From the NCBI GenBank assembly GCA_950295325.1, contig OX485803.1:36655554-36719553 (forward strand): a DNA stretch of 64,000 nucleotides. The letters are read 5' to 3'. Source of the DNA: Polytrichum commune (lineage: Eukaryota > Streptophyta > Polytrichopsida > Polytrichales > Polytrichaceae). This document shows positions 23,120 through 35,714 of this stretch, one piece after another (the stretch's first letter is position 1; every line of letters starts with the position of its first letter). Below the pieces are notes generated by a model. It ran no database searches. It was not told where the DNA came from and was given only the letters and a program-made list of their open reading frames with translations. The translations under genes and the position numbers were made by a program.

Positions 23120-25454
23120 AGAGTGGGTAGCAATTTGCAAATATGATTCAAGTTGGTTGGCAGTTTTGATATTGGTAGTTGATGGAGAATTGAATCTTTT
23201 TATTTATGTTTTTGTAAATTTCTCAAAGAAACATAGGATTGAACTCATTTTTAAACACATTTATTGTGAAGTGATACACATAACATTACTCAATTGATTA
23301 TTCAACTGCCCTGACTTAAGTTCATATTTGGTCTAAGGTAGTGGGATTTTGGCATTTGAAGTCTTTAATCTCAAATCTATTGTTGGGCTCATGAACAAGT
23401 GAGCAATGTGAGCAACGAGCAATGAACGGTGAGTGATGAGCAATAACTTATGAGGGTGAGGGAGGGAAAATATTTGGAATTACACTCAATAGTATCCTTT
23501 AACCATGGTATTTTTGCCACAAATTATAGTACATTTCTGTTTTATATTGATATGAGTGAAAATGGATGTAAATATTTTTGTTAGATTCAACATTCAATTC
23601 TTCAAATAAATGCACATTCCAATGATTAAACATGATTTAGATTGCTATATTAGGTTTGAGAAATGATTTGATGGCAACGTTCAGGTTGATAAGAACTTAG
23701 GTTTTGGGCATAGATTGAGGTATAAGAGAAGGTGCTCACACGAATCAATGTCCACTAATTGTGGTAATTTAAAAGAAAGCCTAAGATCCAAACATTTCTA
23801 CACAATTTGAAGTTGTAATCAATTTAATTGTAGAGAAATTATCATAATTAAGTTGTTTGAACACATGGAGAAGATGGGTATAGGGTAAAAACTTTAATTG
23901 TGCACATAATACAATGGCCAATTTGTTATCAATGAAAATGCAAAATCATACCACACTCACACAAACACCTCCATTATAGCCATAAACTAGTCATATACTT
24001 CTATAGTCTAATCATGAAGATTAATGTACTCATCAGCCTTGTCATATATGAACGGGTGACGAACAATTTGTTTAAACTTATAGTGAGAGACCGGCATTGT
24101 TGACTTTGCCGTGATCCTTTGCATATGGAGGCTCAACCATCAAAACTAGAGGAGAAAACATACCAAACTTTTCGTTTTCTTTGCAAAATGAAATTGTGAA
24201 TGTTAGACTTCAAGTGGCCATTTCTCAAGCTATGGATTCCAAACACTTAGGAGAATTTGGAGAAATGGTCAATTTCACGTACTCAATCAACTTTTCGTTG
24301 CCAATTCTTGACATGCTCTTTGTTGGAATTGATGGAAGTTGCCTAAGTTAGAGTTCCACCTAAACTAGGAGTTTGTATTGCATCACACATTTGTAATAGC
24401 ATGACATCAAATAATGAAGAGTCTTGTACACAACTAGATGTCATCCACTATGTTTGCAAACATGAATGGAGGCACCTCGCAATGAAATGTTCAGAGGTCA
24501 ATAAATTTGCACAAGCCATGAAGAAGACCATAATGAAATCCACATGGCCTTAAACACCTTGAGAGTATGAGAAATACCAACATGTGGATGCATAAGCATC
24601 AAGGACAATTGATGCAAGAGTTGTTAAGACCTCAATTAGGTTTTGCAATGATTCATATGCTTTCTCTCTACCACCTGAAACATGCATGCTTGTTGATGTG
24701 AGAGTAAGTTAACTTCCAAGGCCTCCTCTACGTCCACCTCATATTTTGCACTTTTCTTTGGGAAAACAAACTTTGATTTGAGTTTGAAAGGAAAAAATCA
24801 TAATAAAAGACCTCAAGTTTGTGTGGCACATCCTACTTGTTAGGGTGTTACCAAAAAACAATTTAACATTGCAAAGAATTGAAGAAGGAGAACTTCAAGT
24901 AGCAAAGGGATTGAGATTTTGAAGCAGTATTGTGACAAGAGGACAACACGATGACAACTTGTTAAAACCCTACCAATCTTTTTCCAACACAGAATTATAG
25001 AAGACCACAAACTTCCTCCTTATATCTTCTCCAACATCTTTCTTCTAAGGGACAAATTAACTCAAGGGCTATCATTGGTCAAATATGAAAAAACAAATTC
25101 AAACGTAATTTCAATATTCTTTTTCTTATGGTCATTCCAAATAGGGGTGGTATATGCATGTAATGAAACATTAGGCACATAAAGACCTTTTGGCAAATAT
25201 GCACTAATAATCTCAAAACCTCCAGAATTACGAGCCTTTGAGAAAACCCAATTTCACAAATTGCATAAAAAACAAGGACACCTTGTCTTGGTGCCAAAAG
25301 TAGAAATATGAAGATTATGGAGAAATTAAATTATTATTGATATAACAATACTTAAAAAAGTGATCTCCAAAGAATTAAACTAAAGTCACAACGAAGCAAC
25401 CTTGGCATTTGATAATTACTCCAAAAATGAGAATATTATGTCTTGATATTGAGT
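23120..25454. other. Unassigned AT-rich stretch
   Basis: No gene, RNA or clear element recognised. Confidence 0.4.
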
Positions 25455-26322
25455 ATACAAATGTGCAATAATGACAATATAATGCGTGCGAACATGTGAT
25501 TTGAATTATTTGGTGGATGATTTCAATGTCAAAATCCATGAAATATTAGAGGTAAATGTGACAAAAAGGAAGGAGATTTAAATTTAGCACATTCATGCAT
25601 AGGGTTTCAGGATAAAAGAGAGGGAGTGACATTACAGAGGTTTGGGTGTAATTTTATTGAGCCACTTTATTTCCCAAAATGTATCATGTGAATAGTACTG
25701 GGATTAACAATGATCCCTATGAAAAGTGACGACAATATAACTCCACCCAAATTTCCAAGTGTCAACCTAAATGTATGAATAGAAAAAAAAATTCTTATTT
25801 TTTGGGGGGTGCCCACATAATATAAAATGACATATTCCAGGGTCATGGAACCAACCCACATGGTTGAATGATGTTATGATTAAAAATTTATGAATTACCA
25901 TAAAATATATTATTTTGAGCTTAAGGTAGACAACCCTTATTTGCTACTTCTCTTATCAAGAAACATGTACACTCTAACCTCCCTAATATCATGCATGTGT
26001 CAACCAAAGTACACATGATATTAAGGAGGTTTGTAGTGCTAACATAGATGCATGATAATAGAGAAGTAGTGTAGCATGTGACATCATGGAATAACACAAA
26101 GTCAACATTCCAATAATGACAATGTGATGTGTGTGATTGTGGGGTTTGAATTCTTTGGTGGATTATTTTAATGTCAAACTTGTGTTATATGGGAGGGGAA
26201 ATGTGACATCAAGGAGGGAGATTTAAATTGTGCACATCTGTTCCCTAGGTTTCATGATATAATAGAGGGAGTGATACTACAAAGGGTGACATTATGGAGG
26301 TTAGGGTGTATTTGAGTGATGC
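25455..26322. repeat. Direct duplication of about 210 bp flanking a hairpin
   Basis: 25455-25665 and 26113-26322 are diverged direct copies; both run from CAATAATGACAAT to TAGAGGGAGTGA or a close variant, then ACAxAGGTTxGGGTG. Between them lies an inverted repeat at about 25978-26032 (AACCTCCCTAATATCATG and its complement). The arrangement recalls two ends of one element or a tandem insertion; its class is unresolved. Confidence 0.6.
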
Positions 26323-26439
26323 ATGGTTTCTGTGGCTTCAAGAATGGATACCAAAAATATGCATGTTTGTAAGGAATCTAATTCCCTGCTCAAACTGTGA
26401 TAACCATTATAGGCTTAATAATCAAGATATTTGGGTGGG

Positions 26440-26640
26440 TTGGGGGGAGGGGTTGGGCTACATGACCATTTAAGGAGCACGAGAATCTTCACTTTCATAA
26501 TGAATACGATGTTCATGTGAGCTCTGAAACTCATGAGGAAAGTAATTATGGCCTCAATTTGGACATGTTAAACATCTTGTACTATGGCGTGTTTCGTATC
26601 CTAGGAGAAGTGAGTTGGTTGGAAAAGATAACCATTTAAG
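26440..26640. repeat. Fragment of the R3-related repeat
   Basis: Blocks GGGCTACATGACCATTTAA, GAATCTTCACTTT, GATGTTCATGTGAGCTC and TCGTATCCTAGGAGAAGTG align in order with 58100-58270, the right part of the repeat next to the copia remnant. Confidence 0.6.
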
Positions 26641-26766
26641 ACCCATCTACATTGATATGTGAAAATATGTTGGCTTTGCAAACAAGTTGCCTCTTTAGCT
26701 CTGCAAATTACCTTGGATCAAAATCAGATCACAAAAACTATTAACTTTGTTTATTGATCTATATAC

Positions 26767-27144
26767 TACACTAAACATGATATTTAGTGTCATATGGTAT
26801 CTAATGTCACTATGGCAACTTTTCGGATGACACTTCTTATGAATAAGTGAACAAATACTGTCATGGATGATGGATGAGTTCATCCATTGGCCAAAACCCT
26901 ACCCTCTCTTGTCAACAACTTGTGATGAAATATTGTCATGGATGATTGAAATGTGGATGAAAAATCACTTGGTAAGTGAGAGTAATTGCAATACAGTAAA
27001 TCTATATTCCCCCCCAATTTTATTTATTTATTTACAAGGAATGACAAATAATGTTGGGTTAACATTTAGTGTTGGTGACACTATACTACGGTTTACACTT
27101 AGTATTGAGCAAGAAAAGTAGAATCGGTGACACTAAATATCATA
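26767..27144 (+). mobile_element. CACTA-like MITE family M1, copy B
   Basis: Starts TACACTAAACATGATATTTAG and ends GACACTAAATATCAT, where it loses its last bases against the M2 element that follows. The interior matches copies A and C: CATCCATTGGCCAAAACCCT, then AATGTTGGGTTAACATTTAG. A stretch at 26867-27121 is open by chance. Non-coding. Confidence 0.75.
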
Positions 27145-27739
27145 CATGGACCATGAAGTCAAGACCATGGAAGATGGCATGGACCATGAAGTCAAGACCA
27201 TGGAAGATGGCATTTTTCCATGGTTGATTTGATGGTCCAACTCCCATGGTCCAATTTCTTAAAAAAACAATATTTTTACAAAGCTTTTGGGCTCTTCACT
27301 AAGTGTCAACCAAATGTGGACAAAGAGGAATGACCATGCACCCAAAAAGTGAACGTGCTTAATTTTTTTTAATACATGCTCAAAAAGGGCAGTTTTGGAA
27401 AACAAATATTCAAGTTTGACCATTCTCTTGTCTTGTCTTGTCTTCATCCTCTCTTCCCCAAAAACCCATTTCTTCAAAATTTCATTATAACAACATTTCT
27501 TTGCCATGGGACCTTGCCTTTTTCTACCATAGCACCTCTTTTGCCTCTCCCACCGCAAAACCCGTCAGACCATGTCAGTGGATAATGTAGGCCTTCGAAT
27601 ATATCTTTCAGGTACCTAGAACTCCATCGTCACTATGACACTTTTTCCTTGGTGTAAACTAAAGCAGTCCTGGGACGAGTTCAACAACTAAACACAGATT
27701 CTACAAAGCCTTGGGACAACTTCACAGTCCATGGTGTGA
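27145..27739 (+). mobile_element. MITE-like element family M2, copy 1
   Basis: Its two ends are inverted relatives: ACATGGACCATGAAGTC at the left and CAGTCCATGGTGTGAA at the right. The interior is the inverted complement of 51536-52094 (blocks GGACAAAGAGGAATGACCATG, TTTGACCATTCTCTTGTCTT, CTTTGCCATGGGACCTTGCC). A 32-33-bp unit (GGACCATGAAGTCAAGACC) is tandemly doubled at the left end. Its left tip abuts a truncated M1 copy. Confidence 0.7.
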
Positions 27740-27779
27740 ACCAACCCCTTTTAGTGTAGCAACCACAGCAGGAAAGAAT

Positions 27780-28375
27780 AACAAGAAAACGGTAGAACCG
27801 TGAGGCTCTGTCCTTTACTATGAAAGACTACAATTATAGTTGTTCACTTTGCTCATGCCAATCCATGGCTATTTACTATACCAAACTTTTCTTGGATTTT
27901 GTGCACGTTCTTCTCAAATGCAGGTCAAGAATTGAAGCTACCCATTTATTACCCGAAATTTTTAGAATACATAATCAAGAACTGCCGAAATAACTATAGT
28001 TAACTAGATTTCTTTCAATGCATTTTAGGAAGCAATTATAGTGTTATATATATACATATATATATACACACATATATATAATTTTAGTTAACATCCACAT
28101 TAAATAAAGTGGACCAAAAATAACAAGAACAAGTAACGTCCAAGTGTGAACGCAAAGTGGTTAGGAAATTTGCTCTTGAAACGAAGAAGTTGATGCATAG
28201 TCTTTGTCCTACAGAGAGAGCCAATAAACTATAGATAACATCCACATTACATAAAGTGGACCAACAACAACAACAACAAGTAACGTCCAAGTGTGAACAC
28301 AAAGTGGTTAGGAAATTTGCTCTTGAAACGAAGAAGTTGATACATAGTCTCTGTCCTACAGACAGAGCCAATAAA
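27780..28375 (+). repeat. Dispersed repeat R1, copy 2, with in-frame tandem duplication
   Basis: 27780-28228 repeats 3151-3568. The terminal block is then duplicated in tandem: units about 28098-28237 and 28238-28375, period about 138 bp. Because 138 is divisible by three, one minus-strand frame (28084-28371) runs through both copies, each giving CINFFVSRANFLTTL. No splice structure, start context or homologue supports a real gene; the open frame may be fortuitous. A TA/CA microsatellite sits at 28045-28080. Confidence 0.8.
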
Positions 28376-29079
28376 AATGAAGAAACAAAACCTTGTAGAG
28401 AGTGATAAAAAATGTTCCAGAAGTGGTGGTGAAGGGCGAGAGATTAGGCAATGGTGGATTGGGAATGGGAGTGGATTAGGGTTGTTAAGTGGGGGGTTTG
28501 ACTCCAGGCAGGAAGAGTGGCCGGCGGTGGCTTGCCTGTTTGTGGAAGCTCCAGGAAGCCGGCGAGGAGTTTCCTCCGCAGCGTACGTACTTGCGTGGGT
28601 TCGTGAGTACCTGGGGCACTGGCGCCTCGGAGTTAGCATCCTGCTTGTCTCTTTGCTGCCGTCTGGACTTTCCATTTTCTGCCTCCACGGATCCAGCGGA
28701 GCCCTTGGGCTAACTAATTCTGGTTCCTCCTCGCACTGATTGCAGGTTATTTAGGCATGAATCTTATCAGAATAACTAGCGAGCCTAATAAGCTATTTCG
28801 GCAGCTCACGACAACAGGATAAGATGTCCTCCTGCCAGCCTGGGAGGCAGTGCCAGTCACCGGCGGAATTGCTGTCACCCCTCCATCGACTCATCGCCTG
28901 TTGTAAAGCCGGCACCTCATCATGTAGCCAGCTTGTAGAGCTAACAACTAGAAAGGAAAGGAGTGAGTCTGATCGAGCTAGCTATTGCGAATCTCCTGCA
29001 CCTATCCGGCCTGCATGCACCAGCTCTCCAGGCAGCTCCAATCCAGTGCCCCACCGGCCACTCCTGCTATGGCTTCTTG
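28376..29079. other. GC-rich island, unassigned
   Basis: About 700 bp are clearly richer in G+C than both flanks and rich in CpG (GCCGGCGAGG, CCGGCGGAATT). They lie between repeat R1 and a hairpin. Open frames exist in several frames (28377-28739 +, 28247-28675 -) without a recognisable domain. This could be a captured gene fragment, a promoter region or recent foreign sequence not yet eroded by cytosine deamination. Confidence 0.45.
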
Positions 29080-29212
29080 TCTTTCACCACCACTAGGGGA
29101 GTGCAAAAACCACACATCAGGAAGCGGCGAGTATGAATGGGACATTGCATCAAACGCTTGTGTTGCGTCCCATTCACTCCTGATGACTTTACGGTGAACT
29201 CCACTAGTAAAA
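29080..29212. repeat. Imperfect hairpin of about 130 bp
   Basis: The core arms are TGAATGGGACATTGCA and TGTTGCGTCCCATTCA, nested inside ACATCAGG/CCTGATG and ACTAGGGGAGT/ACTCCACTAGT. The loop is short (about 11 bp). It could be a small foldback element at the edge of the GC-rich island. Confidence 0.6.
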
Positions 29213-31279
29213 CGGAGTCTGCAATGTTGCCCAATTTATTTGCGCTTATTAGGCGAGCTAATGTATGGCAACTGGTAATGTATGTTTGAGCACATCATCC
29301 AATCTCATCGCGGCATGTATCTTCTTTTATACAATAAAAATGTCGCTTTAATCTACAAGCCTTGCGACATAGAGGTGTCCAACTTAGAAGAGTGACCACT
29401 TTGTAAGGTCCACTTTTCTCACTTGCCTTGTTGGAGTTGGTGGATTCCCTTGTAAAATGTGTTGGAACTAGAGCAACTCTCACATACCCCCCCCCTTTGA
29501 CTAGATCTTGTATTATCTTTAGAGATGTTCACATGCATTCAAAGCTCTATGAAACTGCTAAGACAACAACTTGGAGGGTGACTTGGAGGCATGCATTTAC
29601 TACCCCACCTTACCTCTGGTGGCGATTTTTCACATGTTAGTGTTTAGGTTTTGGGATGCATACAATTTGTCTAGTTATTGTCCATGGACATGTTTTTCTT
29701 TTTCTTTCTCAACAAGCTTTGGCAAATGTTTTGTTAACTAACAAAAAAAATAAAAATACAAGAACCAAATTGGTTGACATTCACTTATCCATGTAGTCTT
29801 CTGCAAAAAGTAAGCACACAACCATAAGTTGTTGGTAAGAAACACAATGTCGTGTGTACAAGCTTGTGATGATATCAAAATATTGGTCAAAAAATCAAAG
29901 GTGGGCAAGTGGTTAAATCTTAGAAACTTACATGTATATCCTTGCGCCATACCATTCAAGAGGGTCAATTCATCAATCCCTCATATCTCCAAAACAATAT
30001 GAGATAATTTCAATCAATTTTGTCAATAGGAATATTTGCCAATGATACCACATCAATGCATCAAGTGTTTTCAATTTTAAACTAGCTTGTAGATGGCTCT
30101 TAATCAAATTTTTGTTGGGAGAAATCTCTCATGGACATCGTTGTACTGTAAGATATTAATATACTAGCACACTTTGCCAAACTTGTTTGTGTAAATTGGG
30201 TGAGGAAGGTGGGCTAGGGCTTGGGGCGGGACTCCGGCCTTGTAGAAAATATTCAAGGTTCAACTAAGGCAAGCAAGTGTTCAACAAGCAATTTTCTCTT
30301 TGCCCCCACTTCTTATAGGATATAACGAACACACACCAAATTGTGCACATCTACCTTAGTTTCATAGACTTAATGGGTAAAAATGTTGAAAGAAAACTTA
30401 TATTACTTCGAATAATGGTTCAAATTAAATTCAAGAATACATAGACGGTTCGGGAGGAAAAAAACCTCATCAAAGATCGCGATCACACACCAAAACTACC
30501 ATAGCTTTGACAGTAGTTTTGGAAGGGAGGGAAGAATTATGGCGTATAGGTTTGTGGTCGGTTCATCTCAAATGACTTGGATTCCACTTGGGTCAAGTTT
30601 TTAATGTTGGATGCATGAGAGGTACTACGCTCACATGCGAGCATTCCCTCTCTTCATAGTTTTGGGGGTGCTGCATTTTCCATGCAACCGCCTCTCTCGG
30701 AGTGCGTTGTTAAATCAAAGCGGGCAACACATTCGGCAACTTGGTAGGATCGATGCAAGAGCTTGAAAGAACTGGATGTTGTCCCTAACCCTCCGCTTCA
30801 TTTGGGTGCCTGGTCACCGCACGTCCGCTGTTTTTTCGTCAATACTTAACCCTTGCACCATGCGATGGAGGGATGGGGGATGTGGCCCTTAATCTGGCCC
30901 TCCCTTGCAATCCATCGACACGCAAGATATCTCGGACTAAATCCCTTATCGACAAAACTACTCGCGACGATCCAACACACCATTTGCACTGCAACGCTAA
31001 ATTAACACCAACAAGAACTAAATTAGTCCAAAGCCCATCGGAGAGCTCATCAATGCAGCTTAAGCTTGACCTTGCTGGCAGACCAGACCTGCAACCACCC
31101 CAGCAACTCTAGCAACATTTCTTTTGCGTCGATTTCTGGGCAAAAGCAGTGTGTGCAGGGATCTCTTGGATACAAACAAACAAGACTTTTGTTTCTGCTT
31201 GTATAGGTAGATATATGAGCAGATGCAATCGGCCGAATCGTATTATCTAGAATGTGAGTCCGCGTTACTACAAAAGGGC
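29213..31279. other. Unassigned stretch
   Basis: No gene recognised. About 30.66-31.11 kb is mildly GC-richer with open frames on both strands but no motif. 30541-30655 resembles the right half of the inverted-repeat element at 22871-23119. Confidence 0.4.
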
Positions 31280-33230
31280 TCACCAACACTTCCGCTGGGT
31301 TGCTTTTAGAACCCATTTCTGCACGCTTAGGGCTTCGCGGAGTTAATCCTGGTAATAATAACTTACTGCGTTTGTCGACATTCTAGAAGCAATTTCTACA
31401 TCCGCGGAGGCGAAATATGTGTTGATGCAATCGCACAGAGTCTTGTTACATCGCTGCATATTGATGACGGGAAGATGCTCATTCCTGATATCTCCAATAC
31501 TTCCAATGCATAATTCTCACCGACTCTTCCGCTGGGTTGCTTACCCATTACCGCCGCTAGGGTTTCACGGACTTAACCCTGGTAATTTAATATTTTGTGA
31601 TGTTTGTCGACATTCTAGTAGATGCAGTTTACACATTTGGAAAACAGTTTTGTTGTAGATGCGATTGCACATCTTCTTGTTACATCGATGCATATTGAAT
31701 CCATGTGATTCTAATCTTCAATGTTTTCATTTTTTTTAATGGATGAAACCCACCACCCTGTGTTATAGGTACTACACATTAATGCTTGTTTGTTCTAATG
31801 AAATCATCCAAGCATCCAGGCTCTATTGTTGTGAATTACCATACATTAGTGCTTGTTTGTAGCATTACTTTGTGACTCTGCGTTACTACAAACTTTTCAC
31901 CGACTCTTTCGCTGGACTACTTACCCATTACTGCAGACTGCAATCAGGAGACAATCCTGGTAATATTAGTTTGTGACGTTTGTCGACATTGTAGATGCAT
32001 ATTACACATCCAGAGTAGCAAATTTTGGATACATGCGATCTCGCAGATTCTTGTTGAGCCTGTGCAAATTGATTACATCAGGTTGCTCATGTCACGGTGA
32101 CATCTCTGGGATTCCAACCATTTCTCCACCACCTCTTGTTGGTAGAAATCCACTAGTGCTTGCTCTGATGGAACCATCCTAGCATCCACTGGCTCTGTTG
32201 TTAAGATATATTGCGACACATCAGTGCTGGTCTGTGGTAATGTTTATAAATGTTATATTACCTTGCGAAGCTGCAATACTAGAAACCTTTTTGTTTTTGT
32301 TTTTGTTTTGGTGATGTTTTCTGATTTGCATCAAATGTTTCACTGACTTAACCATTACTGTGGTTAGAATCGCACATAAGATATTCTTATTACATTGATC
32401 CATATTGATTACTGCAGGCTGCTGTTCATGTCACTTGTGACACTCCTGTGATTTCAGAATTCCATCAACTTCATCTTTCTAGACGTAGCTCACCATGAGT
32501 CACCCTGTGTAGGTACCCTACCCATTAGTGTGTGCTACTATTCGGAGTTACGCAGTGTAATAACATCTCATTCGGGAGTTTAGATTTTACTATCGAAAGC
32601 TCAATAGGTTGTTAGGACATTTTAGAACATAAATGACTTTGCTTGGTAAATATTACATCCTCATTGAATAATTATAGCACTGCATAACTTTGAATTGTAC
32701 CACACACTAATTAAGATAATCAATGTTGTTAGTACACTAAATATTGTATTTAGTGTAATATGGTACTTTATGTTCATGGGGTAAATTTTCTAGTGACACT
32801 TTCTATGAATAAGTCTACAAATATTGTTATTGCAACTTACTTTCAATTCATCCAAATGCCAATTGTTGAAACACAATTTGGTATAATTTGCATCATAACA
32901 AATTCGTGATGAAATGTTATCATGCATGGTTGAAATTTGAATGAAAAATGACTTAGTAAGCGATAGTAATTGCAACTTTGTAAAACTATAATCCCTCCAA
33001 AATTTTTATAAGGAATGATTGATATTGTTAGGTTAACATTTAGTGTTGGTGACACTATACCGGGGTTTTACAATTAGTATTGAGCAAGACAATTAAAATC
33101 GGTGACACTAAATACAATACTTAGTGTAGTAATTTTTAATATAACCATCCTAGCATGCACTGACATGCATGATGTTGTAGTGGATTACAACACATTAGTG
33201 CCTTCTTGGTGTAATGGATTTTTTTTACTA
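31280..33230. repeat. Diverged tandem array interrupted by MITE M1 copy C
   Basis: The same ordered phrases recur: CACTCTTCCGCTGGGTTGCTT variants at about 31283, 31522 and 31900; CCTGGTAAT; GTTTGTCGACATT at about 31370, 31604 and 31978; TTACATCGATGCATATTGA at about 31452, 31687, 32055 and 32395; and CATCCTAGCATCCACTGGC at about 31805, 32175 and 33150. Spacing varies from about 235 to 375 bp, so units have gained or lost segments. M1 copy C (32733-33128) sits inside the array. Confidence 0.7.
32733..33128 (+). mobile_element. CACTA-like MITE family M1, copy C
   Basis: The most complete copy, 396 bp. It starts TACACTAAATATTGTATTTA and ends ATACAATACTTAGTGTA, giving inverted termini of about 25 bp. 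The interior aligns with copies A and B. Both flanks read TA, so a TA or longer TSD is possible but not decisive. Confidence 0.8.
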
Positions 33231-34360
33231 GTGAGGAGCAACTTGTGTTGGTACTAGTTATGAATTATGATACTAGGCTGGTGGGGTTGACATATGGGCT
33301 ATCATATGGGGGGAGGTGAGCTATCAAGTAATGCACACATTTATGGGATATTTTACATACATTGTGAATAATTTTAGAATAAATGTATTATATTTCTAAA
33401 TGAACTTTCAACAATCTAATGTTTTCAAATAAATTTTTTAACATTTTAATGAGACTCTATCTTTACCCCCACTTGCCTCCTGACAAGAATGTTGGGCACG
33501 TTTTCACAAAGATTTACGAATAATAACAATTGAAAAATCCATGAGGATGTTAATGGAGTCAAGTACATGACATTTCTGTTCTATCTGGTAGGCTTGCCAA
33601 ACTTGTGACCAATCCCAAAACCATTTTATATAGAATAAGAAAAGTTGCCTGTATTAAACTCTCTTGGATTTAATGGAAACCCTTAGCATTGTTTATATCC
33701 CTACTTCCCCTAGCAAAACTTCAAAAGAAGCAAGTTAAGGAATAAAATGACACATGTACTCCAATTTTTTTGTAGTTGGATCATGGATGGTGAGCCCCAT
33801 AAGTCGTTCATATGTATCACAATTCCCATTACAGACAAGACAAGGTTTCATTTCCAGTACTAATACCCTCATTAAGTGTTCATGGTAGAGAGGATAATAT
33901 TACTTAATATGGTCTTCATTTCGTCAATAGGACTCATCCCAACATAATTTAGTTAGCCTTGTGTCTGAGTTCAGTTAACTATCACTATATTCGGTAATCG
34001 GAGACTTTTTCATGATTTTGAGACTATTTAAGGATGTGATTTTCAAATAAAGAACAAGAAAAGCACAAAATATATTCAATGTGACTTAATAAAGTGATTT
34101 GCATGGGCGGCACTAACCAACTTGGCACAAATACATGTCATTCGAATAAGAAGTTGAACTAGATGTTAAATCATTTGGATTTATTTTGAGACTTTTCAAA
34201 GTCTCTAATTAACTTCATTTAAATTTTCATGGGGGTTGGATACTTAAGGTCATTTAAATTTTCATGTAGACTACTCGCCCACCATATTCTAGTGGGATTA
34301 AGGACAAACAAGTTCATTATAGATGGAATTTAGTGGGGTAGGGTTTGTATGTGCCAACTA
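33231..34360. other. Unassigned stretch, ending in a partial copy of the next element
   Basis: 33231-34190 shows no recognised feature. 34190-34360 contains a partial duplicate of the left end of the 34361-35023 element (TTCATGTAGACTACTCGCCC, then TAGTGGGGTAGGGTTxGT). Confidence 0.45.
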
Positions 34361-35023
34361 AGGGTGAGTATTCATGTAGGTTGCTTGCCCACTAGATTCT
34401 AGTGTGAATAAGGACAAACCTACCCAACTGTAGAGAGAATTTAGTGGGGTAGGGTTCGTTTGTGCAACTAGCTACTCCCATCTTCTCATCTCTAGGACCA
34501 CCTACTAACATCCTCCTTCTAAAACCGGTTTACAATCCTTTGGTGATTGGCACTTGTAGGTTAAAGATTCTTTAGTGGATGCATGAAAGTCTAGTGGCCC
34601 ATGTCCACGGCCCTCCACATTCTAGCAAACCACCGAATCTAGTTGAATGGCAACTTGTGCTAAACTACATGTGAACACCTATGACCCCTTATTTTCTAGA
34701 ATCTAGTGAGCGAACAACCTACATGGAAACTCACCCTAACTACTCTCATCTTCTCAAATCCGGGCCCACCTACTAACCTCCTTCTCTAGGTTACCAAGGA
34801 TGGACCTCCTGCTTCAATCCTTCGGGCGACTGGCACTCAAAGGTTAAAAAGTGCTTTAGTGGACACATGGAAATCTAGCGGTCCATGTTCATGGCCCTCC
34901 ACATTCTAGTAGGCCATCATAATGTGGTTGGTTGGTGACTTGTGCTTATGTACATGAGAACACCTCCAACCCAATATTATCTAGAATCTAGTGGGTGAGC
35001 AGCCGACATGAAAACTCATCCCT
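34361..35023. mobile_element. Mirrored inverted-repeat element with duplicated interior
   Basis: The ends are inverted complements over about 40 bp: AGGGTGAGTATTCATGTAGG with CCCACTAGATTCTAG at the left, CTAGAATCTAGTGGGTGAGC with AACTCATCCCT at the right. The interior is a diverged tandem pair of about 280-300 bp (34465-34740 and 34741-35005), sharing CTCCCATCTTCTCA, CACCTACTAAC, GGCCCTCCACATTCTAG and ACTTGTGCT. The first unit ends in another copy of the right terminus, so this may be two elements sharing an end. TSD not resolved. Confidence 0.65.
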
Positions 35024-35061
35024 ACTCAGCTAAACCAACAATCCTAGACACTAGGTAATAG

Positions 35062-35260
35062 GTAATGCGTTATGGGGAATGTAGGTACTATACGAGGCAT
35101 AGCTGAGCTACAATGCCTGCATTCTCCATAATGCACCCCCCCTCATGCATTACCAAATGTAAAGGCCCTAAGCCATATTTCAACAACTCTGATAGTCTCG
35201 ATCAACTACCAAGGCATTACGTAATGCGTTAGCAAATTCTCATAATGCACTTCATGATTG
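35062..35260. repeat. Short hairpin and related palindromic blocks
   Basis: TGCGTTATGGGGAATGTAGG pairs imperfectly with CCTGCATTCTCCATAATGCA across about 35 bp. A related pair (ATTACGTAATGCGTTAGC, then ATTCTCATAATGCAC) follows at 35215-35255. Confidence 0.6.
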
Positions 35261-35714
35261 GGAGTACTACAATGCAAAATAAGGGTGCATTCCCGGGGGG
35301 TGCATCTACACTTGATTTATATATACATGTGCTAGAACTCCCTATTTAATGGGGGGTATTTACCTTCATTCGTTGAATATTTTTCCATCTTATAAGTAGT
35401 TAAAATGTATACTAAATGGTATTTTTTAATGCCCTATCAATGTATGTAAATTTTAGAGTCACATAATTATAATCAGCCTATCTTATTTATAAGTAGTAAA
35501 AATTTCGTGTGAACAATCTATACATATATTACGCATGCATACAATACACTATGCATATATTACTTTATTACTCTACACATTACACACATACAATCATCAT
35601 ATTATAAACTTTAGCATCTAACCAATATAAAAACAACATACATTGCAATAAAGTAACTTCAACATACATGACGAATCAACACCAACATACATAAACCCTA
35701 AGATTGCCTCTTCC

